Shown: one piece after another, positions 15,215 through 20,208 of the stretch | Position numbering within the stretch: the first letter of the stretch is position 1 | Layout: every line of letters starts with the position of its first letter | Virus record (IMG/VR): IMGVR_UViG_3300028384_000391 | Location: 1-28,388 of that record | Length of the DNA stretch: 28,388 nucleotides | Reading direction: 5' to 3' (one strand) | DNA from: a virus | Notes under the pieces: generated by a model | Told to the model about the DNA's origin: nothing | Database searches by the model: none | Seen by the model: the letters and a program-made list of their open reading frames with translations, nothing else | Program-made: the position numbers and the translations under genes

Positions 15215-15713
15215 GGATCATCTCCATAGCATCATGTAATTCTTTTGAGTGATGTAGTTCATCATTCAAGATCTCAAGGATCTTGTCGTCATGTCCATTC
15301 AGGGCAAGAAACTTTGCGTAAGTTTCTGCTGCATGGATCTCTACTTCATAAGACAAATGGTATGCAGACTTAGGAGCCACCCAATAATAAACCACGTTGA
15401 TCCAATAATAGATAAGGACGAGGTGTTTGGCGACAAAGCGATCAATAAAATAAGTATTACCGCCCCTGCTTTCCATGTACTCCAGATGTTCTGTTTCATT
15501 GATTGACTGTTCAAAGTGCTGTTTCATTAAAAATAAATGCTCAGGACCGCGAAGTCCCATGCTTTCTCTAAAATGTAGTACACTGAGGAACGCAAAATAT
15601 GGTGCCCGAGCAATTTCCTCAAGCACCCAGAATCTTTGATAGTCTCTCCCTCTGTAGAGAAAGTCTAAAATTGCCACAGTGATATCTAATACAACTGTGT
15701 TAAACTGTTTCAT
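15207..15713 (-). CDS. Plastoquinol terminal oxidase (PTOX, alternative-oxidase family)
   Basis: PTOX oxidises plastoquinol with O2, relieving over-reduction of the photosynthetic chain. The start is the ATG at 15713 in an ATGA overlap with petE, giving 168 residues; an upstream in-frame start inside petE is unlikely. The di-iron ligands are visible: E32 in LEEIARAPYF, E73-x2-H76 in NETEHLEYM, the Glu cluster in EVEIHAAETY (E125/E130), and E152-x2-H155 in DELHHSKE. Two hydrophobic stretches (about 5-20 and 95-115) fit a membrane-surface enzyme. It pairs with plastocyanin upstream. The protein is somewhat short for cyanobacterial PTOX but has the full motif set. Confidence 0.92.
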   Translation of the reverse strand: MKQFNTVVLDITVAILDFLYRGRDYQRFWVLEEIARAPYFAFLSVLHFRESMGLRGPEHLFLMKQHFEQSINETEHLEYMESRGGNTYFIDRFVAKHLVLIYYWINVVYYWVAPKSAYHLSYEVEIHAAETYAKFLALNGHDDKILEILNDELHHSKELHDAMEMIHV

Positions 15714-16033
15714 TGGACATGTACCGTTCCGATCATTCCTGCTCCTTTGTGTGGACCACACCAATAAGTGTAGTCACCTGCTTCGGAGAATGCAACATCA
15801 AACTCTTCGCCTGGTAACATTGCCAGGGCTTCGTGACCTAACTCAGGGTGATCTTCTACGATCACATTATGAGGAGGGAGCATGTTGTTAACGAAATGAA
15901 CAGACTCTCCAGCAGAGATAGTAACCTCTGCTGGTTCAAATACTAGATTGCCGTTCGCGCCCATTTGTACATCTACAGCCCAAGCAGGTGTAGCAAGAAA
16001 GAGTGCTGCTAAGAAAGCAAAGAAAAACTTCAT
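15710..16033 (-). CDS. petE: Plastocyanin
   Basis: Plastocyanin carries electrons from cytochrome b6f to photosystem I in the thylakoid lumen. The 107-residue precursor has a signal peptide (MKFFFAFLAALFLATPAWA, residues 1-19). The mature part has the type 1 copper ligands H55 (LPPHNV), C92, H95 and M100 (WCGPHKGAGM) with the plastocyanin spacing C-x2-H-x4-M. It is short and lacks some loops of cyanobacterial plastocyanin, but all ligands are present. It overlaps the PTOX start by ATGA. Both genes act on photosynthetic electron flow, and both are known cyanophage metabolic genes. Confidence 0.95.
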   Translation of the reverse strand: MKFFFAFLAALFLATPAWAVDVQMGANGNLVFEPAEVTISAGESVHFVNNMLPPHNVIVEDHPELGHEALAMLPGEEFDVAFSEAGDYTYWCGPHKGAGMIGTVHVQ

Positions 16034-16069
16034 GTAGTTTTGTGCGACTACAGTATCTAGGTATTTCTG

Positions 16070-16222
16070 TCACCCAGGTAAGTCTTTGTAACTGGAATTT
16101 GTTTTGACTTCCTGACTTACAAGATCACCAAATTCTGTAACACAGTTACACCATTTTTTTCTTAGATTTTTTGCTCTTGGATCTTTCTTTTCAAACAGTT
16201 CAAACCATTCGCGCCATATCAT
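16070..16222 (-). CDS. Small charged protein, 50 aa
   Basis: The preferred start is the ATG at 16222, 11 bases after the upstream stop; a GTG at 16267 would extend it by 15 residues into the preceding gene. The 50-residue product is Trp- and Lys-rich (MIWREWFELFEKKDPRAKNL) with two close Cys (CNC). It lies between the late promoter and petE on the same strand. No family is recognised. Confidence 0.55.
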   Translation of the reverse strand: MIWREWFELFEKKDPRAKNLRKKWCNCVTEFGDLVSQEVKTNSSYKDLPG

Positions 16223-16232
16223 GGCGCACTCA

Positions 16233-16406
16233 TCAGACTTCTGCTGAAGATGTGGTTCCTTGTACACTGATGTACTCTTCTTTGTATGCTTTTAACTTCT
16301 GAATTAAATCGTCGTATTGTTCCCACATATATTCCGACCCAGTTTGATCTTGGTATACCTTACAGGCATTCATAAGGTAATAGATGTCCTGTTCTTTAAA
16401 TCTCAT
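16233..16406 (-). CDS. Small protein, first gene of the minus-strand late block, 57 aa
   Basis: The ATG at 16406 gives 57 residues (MRFKEQDIYYLMNACKVYQD at its N-terminus), Tyr- and Gln-rich. The late promoter GATAAATA at 16438-16445 lies about 30 bases upstream. The longer GTG frame from 16472 would begin upstream of that promoter and is rejected. A clear Shine-Dalgarno sequence is not seen. It is the leader gene of the petE-PTOX-gnd-zwf block. The function is unknown. Confidence 0.6.
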   Translation of the reverse strand: MRFKEQDIYYLMNACKVYQDQTGSEYMWEQYDDLIQKLKAYKEEYISVQGTTSSAEV

Positions 16407-16437
16407 GGGTGAAAACGCAGTGCGCTCATAGTATAGA

Positions 16438-16445
16438 TATTTATC
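16438..16445 (-). promoter_or_regulatory. T4-type late promoter (GATAAATA), minus strand, head of the metabolic block
   Basis: The minus strand reads GATAAATA within the dyad TAGATA-AA-TATCTA. The expected start is near 16432, before the ATG at 16406. It lies back to back with the host-type promoter at 16452-16480 for the plus strand, so the two promoters share about 40 bases. Confidence 0.65.
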
Positions 16446-16451
16446 TAGGGG

Positions 16452-16480
16452 TTGACAACCCTCTACATACACAGTAAGAT
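16452..16480 (+). promoter_or_regulatory. Host sigma-70-type promoter, TTGACA-17-TAAGAT
   Basis: A perfect -35 (TTGACA, 16452-16457) is followed by a 17-base spacer and TAAGAT (16475-16480). The -35 lies at the centre of the palindrome GGGTTGACAACCC (16449-16461), a possible operator. The promoter drives the lysozyme-like gene at 16493. Because transcription would start at about 16487, the leader is very short, and GGAG (16484-16487) is the only Shine-Dalgarno candidate. Confidence 0.7.
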
Positions 16481-16492
16481 GACGGAGTCGTT

Positions 16493-17098
16493 ATGAGGAT
16501 TCTACCTATGGCAACCGCCGCTATGGCAGCTGCTCTTGGTGCTCTTGCATCAACTCAATTTCTTGTACCATATCAGAAACCTGTTGTAGGAACAGCACCG
16601 CCACCACCAGTAAGAATTCCAGTTGTGGTATATGAACCGAAATGGAATTGTCCTTCTTGTACTCCTGAAGAAAAGTATGTCCTTAAAGAACTCCAAGAGC
16701 ATACCAAAATTATTGATAGAAACGCCCTGGCAACGATCTTGGGGAACATCAAACAAGAGTCCAACTTCACTGCTAACGTTTGCGAAGGTGGTGCTAGAGT
16801 GTCTTATAGTCAATGTACTCGCGGTGGTTATGGTCTCATTCAGTGGACATCATTAGGACGTTATAATAACCTGGGTAAGTTCTGTAATAAGTTTTCTTGC
16901 GATCCCAGTACACTAGAAGGTCAGACTCGCTATATGATTAATGAGTCTGTGTTCCAACGTTACCTTCCAGAGTTTGAGGGTTCTGGAAAAACTATCCGTC
17001 AGTATATGGTTCCTGCTTATTACTGGTTAGGATGGGGTATTAAAGGATACCGCGAACTCTATGCTCACGAATATCACAAGAAACTTTTACTTTCATGA
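16493..17098 (+). CDS. Lysozyme-like peptidoglycan hydrolase with signal or anchor, 201 aa
   Basis: The 201-residue product has a hydrophobic N-terminus (about residues 5-27) and a Pro-rich linker (about 30-48, including GTAPPPPVRIP). A domain resembling the phage tail-lysozyme family (Phage_lysozyme2 type) follows at about 75-200. Its signature is ATILGNIKQESNFTANVCEGG, with E89 as probable catalytic acid, then GGYGLIQWTSLGRY. Six or more Cys fit an extracytoplasmic protein. A host-type promoter lies 12 bases upstream, so it may be made early. The stop overlaps the next start by ATGA. Endolysin, spanin-like anchoring or a tail-associated lysozyme are all possible. Confidence 0.75.
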   Translation: MRILPMATAAMAAALGALASTQFLVPYQKPVVGTAPPPPVRIPVVVYEPKWNCPSCTPEEKYVLKELQEHTKIIDRNALATILGNIKQESNFTANVCEGGARVSYSQCTRGGYGLIQWTSLGRYNNLGKFCNKFSCDPSTLEGQTRYMINESVFQRYLPEFEGSGKTIRQYMVPAYYWLGWGIKGYRELYAHEYHKKLLLS

Positions 17099-17672
17099 AC
17101 GAAGAATTTGATGACTTTAAGCACCTCCAAAATACAATTTTGGGTGCGGAATTTCAATGGAACTATGCCACAACAATTATAGGATCCAAAGATTCATCAG
17201 GAAATAAAGTTGAATATCATGATTATGACTTTCAATTTGTTCATTTGTTTTATAGTGGCAACCTATGGCACAGTGATCAATATCAAATTCTAGGACCAGT
17301 TCTTGATAGACTAAATTCTGTTGCTCTAGTTAGAATTAAAGCGAACATGGGAGTAAGAACTCCTGAAGTTATTTCTCAAGGATTTCATATTGATATTGGA
17401 TGTATGAAAGAAGAAGTCATTACAGGAGTTTATTACATCAATTCTAATGATGGAAAAACTATATTCAAATCAGGTGAAGAAGTTGACAGTGTTGCCAATC
17501 GTATGGTATTATTCCGAGGTGATGAAGAACATGCTGGAACCACATGTACTAACAGAAAAGTAAGATGTGTAATTAACTTCAATTTCATTCCTCCAAAGTA
17601 TAATAAAAATAATGAACTATATGAATATGATGACATTCTTTCTAGATTGAATTCTTCTCCAAGGAGAAGAAT

Positions 17673-17676
<4 letters not shown>
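17095..17676 (+). CDS. 2-oxoglutarate/Fe(II)-dependent oxygenase, prolyl-hydroxylase-like
   Basis: The 193-residue protein shows the iron-binding facial triad: H98 and D100 in GFHIDIG and H146 in EEHAGTT. R157 (or R154) 8-11 residues further on would hold 2-oxoglutarate (RKVRCVINFNF). Length and order fit the small 2OG-Fe(II) oxygenases common in cyanophages. These enzymes hydroxylate protein or small-molecule substrates; the substrate here is unknown. It starts in an ATGA overlap with the lysozyme-like gene and ends two bases beyond a GTG start for the next gene. Confidence 0.85.
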
Positions 17677-17934
<258 letters not shown>

Positions 17935-17938
17935 CCTT

Positions 17939-18010
17939 GCCCTTGTAGCTCAGTGGTAGAGCAGGGCTTTTGTAAAGCTCAGGTCGTCTGTTCAAATCAG
18001 ATCGGGGGCT
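17939..18010 (+). tRNA. tRNA-Thr (anticodon TGT)
   Basis: The acceptor GCCCTTG pairs with CGGGGGC, with two G-T wobbles. The anticodon loop TTTGTAA gives TGT (ACA). The D arm and T arm (TTCAAAT) are normal. The 72-base gene begins four bases after tRNA-Arg. No CCA is encoded; the discriminator is T. Confidence 0.93.
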
Positions 18011-18127
18011 TCTCGGATTGGCGACATCCGTGCTCACATCTCCGAGAGAAAAAAGAATCGGAAACCCAACCCATGTGAGAGAGAGGTGGGATCCCTCTTG
18101 GTGCTACCGCTGCTGACGAGTAGCGGT
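18011..18127 (+). ncRNA. Candidate structured RNA after tRNA-Thr, with possible pseudoknot
   Basis: This gene-free stretch has four mutually compatible pairings. TCTCGGA (18011-18017) pairs with TCCGAGA (18041-18047). CTCACAT (18033-18039), inside that loop, pairs with ATGTGAG (18073-18079) outside it, which is a pseudoknot topology. AGAGG (18082-18086) pairs with CCTCT (18094-18098). ACCGCTGCT (18106-18114) pairs with AGTAGCGGT (18119-18127) around the loop GACG, with a TTATTTT tail that could end transcription. No coding frame or tRNA fits. It would be freed by 3' processing of tRNA-Thr. The structure is by eye and the function is unknown. Confidence 0.45.
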
Positions 18128-18158
18128 TATTTTCAAACAATAGGCAGAACTAGAAATG

Positions 18159-18201
18159 TTCTACCTTATAAATAATGGTAGAATTAATTTTTTCTACCAT
18201 G
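18159..18201 (+). promoter_or_regulatory. Late promoter inside a three-armed hairpin that sequesters the HNH start codon
   Basis: TATAAATA (18167-18174) lies between TTCTACC (18159-18165) and GGTAGAA (18177-18183). A second TTCTACC follows at 18192-18198, immediately before the HNH ATG (18199). GGTAGAA can pair with either flanking arm. The right-hand hairpin extends to ATGGTAGAA/TTCTACCAT and includes the first two bases of the start codon. A late transcript starting near 18180 would lack most of the 5' arm. Confidence 0.65.
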
Positions 18202-18501
18202 GCAAAAGAAACTAGAACATATGCTGATCGCAGAGAAGCAAACAAAGCAAGTGTCATTAAACGACGCAAGCAAAATAAGATTGCTCTAGTTGAATATAAA
18301 GGTGGTTGCTGTGAACGATGTGGTTACGATAAGTGCATAGATGCCTTAGAGTTTCATCACATTGATCCAACAACTAAGGAAACAAAAAACCTTGGAACCA
18401 CCGCTGCTTTATCTAAACAAAAAGAAGAAGCAGATAAATGTATTCTGGTGTGTGCTAACTGTCATAGGGAGATACACCACGAATTACGCAATCCCCTGTA
18501 G
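18199..18501 (+). CDS. HNH endonuclease (probable homing endonuclease) in the tRNA cluster
   Basis: The ATG at 18199 gives 100 residues; an upstream ATG at 18175 lies inside the regulatory hairpin. The N-terminus is basic (about residues 10-30). The HNH core has C38-x2-C41 (CCERCG), LEFHHIDP (H53, H54) and CANCHREIHH (C85, C88, H89, H93), a zinc-stabilised beta-beta-alpha nuclease. Such small free-standing HNH genes in phage tRNA clusters are typical homing endonucleases. Its expression seems held to late times by the overlapping hairpin and late promoter. Its TAG stop is part of tRNA-Asn. The cleavage site is unknown. Confidence 0.85.
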   Translation: MAKETRTYADRREANKASVIKRRKQNKIALVEYKGGCCERCGYDKCIDALEFHHIDPTTKETKNLGTTAALSKQKEEADKCILVCANCHREIHHELRNPL

Positions 18502-18563
18502 CACAATGGCAGTGCGCGGAGCTGTTAACTCTGAGGTTCTTGGTTCAAGTCCAAGCGGGGGAG
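18492..18563 (+). tRNA. tRNA-Asn (anticodon GTT)
   Basis: The acceptor TCCCCTG pairs with CGGGGGA (one wobble). The anticodon stem CGGAG/CTCTG holds loop CTGTTAA, anticodon GTT. The T arm has TTCAAGT; the discriminator is G and no CCA is encoded. The first ten bases are also the end of the HNH gene, whose TAG stop occupies tRNA positions 8-10. Confidence 0.93.
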
Positions 18564-18566
18564 CCT

Positions 18567-18638
18567 GCTTGATTAGCTCAGCGGTAGAGCATCTCGTTTA
18601 CACCGAGGCGGTCGGCGGTTCAATCCCGTCATCAAGCA
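18567..18638 (+). tRNA. tRNA-Val (anticodon TAC)
   Basis: The acceptor GCTTGAT pairs with ATCAAGC and the discriminator is A. The anticodon loop TTTACAC gives TAC (GTA). The D arm is GCTC...GAGC and the T arm carries TTCAATC. It begins three bases after tRNA-Asn. Confidence 0.93.
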
Positions 18639-18656
18639 TTGGTATACTTACCTACT

Positions 18657-18893
18657 ATGAAATCTAAAAAATTCAGCAAGATGATTCAAGGACCACTTAG
18701 GTTCCATCATCAAGACATACATGAGGAACTTGAAGAACTCCGAAACCAACTTACTTATTTGCAGGGAGTCGTTCATACAATGAGTCGTCAAATTCAGGAT
18801 CTGCATGAGGATTTGCAGAGTAACTATAAACCAGAAAAGCTGTATGTACATCCATGGTATAAAATTAAAAAAGAAATGATTGAATCTGCATGA
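18657..18893 (+). CDS. Coiled-coil small protein within the tRNA cluster, 78 aa
   Basis: The ATG at 18657 gives 78 residues; an in-frame TTG at 18639 abuts the tRNA-Val end and is less likely. A basic N-terminus precedes a helix with heptad spacing (about residues 20-58, containing HEELEELRNQLTYLQGVVHT), then an aromatic basic tail. It lies between tRNA-Val and tRNA-Pro and probably shares their transcript. The function is unknown. Confidence 0.65.
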   Translation: MKSKKFSKMIQGPLRFHHQDIHEELEELRNQLTYLQGVVHTMSRQIQDLHEDLQSNYKPEKLYVHPWYKIKKEMIESA

Positions 18894-18907
18894 CCTTCGG
18901 GTCTTAA

Positions 18908-18981
18908 CGGGGTGTAGCTTAGTTTGGTAGAGCGCCCGCTTTGGGAGCGGGAGGTCGTAGGTTCAAATCCTATCACCCCGA
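18908..18981 (+). tRNA. tRNA-Pro (anticodon TGG)
   Basis: The acceptor CGGGGTG pairs with CACCCCG, discriminator A. The anticodon stem CCCGC/GCGGG holds loop TTTGGGA, anticodon TGG (CCA). The D arm and T arm (TTCAAAT) are normal. It starts 15 bases after the small coiled-coil gene. Confidence 0.95.
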
Positions 18982-18987
18982 TTTATG

Positions 18988-18996
18988 TGTTATAAT
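18988..18996 (+). promoter_or_regulatory. Extended -10 promoter (TGTTATAAT)
   Basis: TGTTATAAT is a TGn-extended perfect -10 element, located seven bases after tRNA-Pro. No -35 match is seen at the usual distance. It lies 21 bases before the ATG pair at 19018/19021 and would give a short leader. Confidence 0.5.
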
Positions 18997-19017
18997 TAAT
19001 AGTGTAATTCACACACA

Positions 19018-19239
19018 ATGATGAATAGGCAAAACATTCTTCGCAAGTTCCCTGAGGACATTTCAATTCTTAATGATGCTGTTGATGGAGTTGTAAATCT
19101 TGAAGATGAGTATCCACACTTGTATAAAAAACTCTACGAATTTTATGATGTGAATGGATTACAATTGTTTGGGGATGCTGATGATGATTATGAAGTAGTA
19201 CTGACACAACTAGAAAAGGATCTTGACATCCTCGTCTGA
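19018..19239 (+). CDS. Small acidic protein, 73 aa
   Basis: Two adjacent ATGs (19018, 19021) open a 73-residue frame. The product is acidic (DEYPHLYKK, DADDDYEVV) with a charged Leu-rich end and no membrane segment. An extended -10 element lies just upstream. The 3' end contains the -35 box of the next gene's promoter. No family is recognised. Confidence 0.65.
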   Translation: MMNRQNILRKFPEDISILNDAVDGVVNLEDEYPHLYKKLYEFYDVNGLQLFGDADDDYEVVLTQLEKDLDILV

Positions 19240-19251
19240 CCTTGCTATTAT
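19223..19251 (+). promoter_or_regulatory. Host sigma-70-type promoter, TTGACA-17-TATTAT
   Basis: TTGACA (19223-19228), a 17-base spacer and TATTAT (19246-19251) form a near-consensus promoter. It overlaps the end of the upstream coding region and lies 23 bases before the ATG at 19274. It has the same -10 as the psbA promoter at 27632. Confidence 0.75.
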
Positions 19252-19273
19252 TATCCAGTAAGTCATTTTGATT

Positions 19274-19516
19274 ATGAAAGTTCTCCTTGAGCGTTTCCCC
19301 TATCGTTATGTTGAGTCTGGCACACTAGAGAATGGTATGCCAGACTTTCGTATCCAGAAAGCAAATGAGTACACCAAGCGGTACTCTGACATGTATCTCT
19401 GCGACAACGGTATGCAATTGACTACAGCAATGGAAGATTTTGAATATACTAAATGGTTAGACCCCGATCGTGTTCCCTGCTATGTAAAAGATGTCGCTAA
19501 ACAACTCACCGCTTAA
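19274..19516 (+). CDS. Conserved-looking phage protein, 80 aa
   Basis: The start is the ATG at 19274; a TTG two codons upstream is in the leader. The 80-residue product is soluble with aromatic and charged residues (RFPYRYVESGTLENGMPDF) and two Cys. A strong host-type promoter precedes it, suggesting early expression, perhaps of a host-takeover protein. I cannot name a family. Confidence 0.7.
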   Translation: MKVLLERFPYRYVESGTLENGMPDFRIQKANEYTKRYSDMYLCDNGMQLTTAMEDFEYTKWLDPDRVPCYVKDVAKQLTA

Positions 19517-19565
19517 GTTTAATAATCAAACCGAATTCGTTCCTGCAAAACCTCCTGAAAAAACT

Positions 19566-19877
19566 ATGACAACCTACGAACGCCTTGATGCTGCCGAGAA
19601 AGAACTTCGTTCTGCTCTTGGTTCTGTGACTAGTAGCGCTTCTGCTACCAGTCTTCGTAAACTTCTTAATATCATTGAAGATGTTGAGGACGTAAAGCGT
19701 GCTTTTGTTAGTAGTAATGAACTACAGTTTAGTACTACTGATTCTTCTGTTCAAAATTATTCTGAGTACATTAGTGATAGTGATAATGTAAATTTTGATC
19801 TGACTGATCCAGTATTTGCTGCTGGACCAGTCAACATCCCTGGTGCCTCTGGTCAAGACGTGATTACATTTTCGTGA
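19566..19877 (+). CDS. Small acidic phage protein, 103 aa
   Basis: The ATG at 19566 lies 49 bases after the previous stop; the longer frame from 19491 overlaps the upstream gene. The product is 103 residues: an N-terminal helix (about 1-50, MTTYERLDAAEKELRSALGS) and an acidic, low-complexity C-terminal half rich in Asp, Ser and Val. No catalytic motif is seen. A structured, gene-free region follows it. The function is unknown. Confidence 0.7.
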   Translation: MTTYERLDAAEKELRSALGSVTSSASATSLRKLLNIIEDVEDVKRAFVSSNELQFSTTDSSVQNYSEYISDSDNVNFDLTDPVFAAGPVNIPGASGQDVITFS

Positions 19878-20097
19878 CTCACGTCTCGGGACGACGTTAA
19901 ACTCGCCCTGGTCGGGATGGGTTTAACGACCCCTCGGGTTTCCTAGTTCCTAAAACTAGGTGGTGGATCCAAATGACCCCATGGTTTCTTGCTTCCTAAA
20001 AGCAAGTGGTGCGGATGGAGTTTACTCCCGCCTGGTTTCTTGTTTCCAGACAAAGAATAAGTGGCGAGCCTAGGGAGAAGTAACGCTCTCCCACCCT
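19878..20097 (+). ncRNA. Candidate structured RNA with tandem hairpin repeats before tRNA-Gly
   Basis: This 220-base gap has no gene but dense pairing. CGTTAAAC (19895-19902) pairs with GTTTAACG (19921-19928). Three direct repeats then begin with GGTTTC at 19937, 19983 and 20034. The first two have the identical loop TTCCTAAAA but different 5-bp stems, CCTAG/CTAGG and CTTGC/GCAAG, so the stem pairing is kept while its sequence changes. The third has CTTGT/ACAA(A)G around TTCCAG. Each is followed by GTGG, and units two and three by further hairpins (GGAG/CTCC; GGGAGA/TCTCCC). Compensated stems argue for a folded RNA; the role is unknown. Confidence 0.5.
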
Positions 20098-20169
20098 GCG
20101 GATGTAGCTCAACGGTAGAGCTTCTGCCTTCCAAGCAGACGGTTGCGCGTTCAAATCGCGTCATCCGCT
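20098..20169 (+). tRNA. tRNA-Gly (anticodon TCC)
   Basis: The acceptor GCGGATG pairs with CATCCGC, discriminator T. The anticodon stem TCTGC/GCAGA holds loop CTTCCAA, anticodon TCC (GGA). The D arm and T arm (TTCAAAT) are normal. A late promoter begins four bases after it. Confidence 0.95.
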
Positions 20170-20172
20170 TAT

Positions 20173-20180
20173 TATAAATA
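20173..20180 (+). promoter_or_regulatory. T4-type late promoter (TATAAATA) for the fibre genes
   Basis: A perfect T4-consensus TATAAATA lies immediately after tRNA-Gly. The expected start is about 20186, giving a 23-base leader containing GGAAAG before the ATG at 20209. Confidence 0.75.
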
Positions 20181-20208
20181 CTTTGAAGGAAAGTATAACA
20201 GGCATGTA

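Noticed and set aside
18109-18127. CTGACGA, matching the hammerhead ribozyme core CUGANGA
   Set aside because: It lies in and beside the loop of a good hairpin. The required GAAA and cleavage-site helices do not pair around it in any of the three topologies I tried.
17939-18201. Group I intron hosting the HNH gene
   Set aside because: The flanking tRNAs are intact, and I see no split exon or P7-like core. The HNH gene looks free-standing.
19937-20064. Repeats as degenerate tRNA genes
   Set aside because: The hairpins resemble anticodon arms, but acceptor and T arms are missing and the loops are too long.
19937-20080. Repeats resembling a CRISPR array
   Set aside because: Only three units with variable stems and unequal spacing (46 and 51 bases), no spacers of constant length and no cas genes.
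20143-20208. Start of the fibre gene inside tRNA-Gly
   Set aside because: TTG inside a tRNA is unlikely, and the late promoter at 20173 would be within the coding region.
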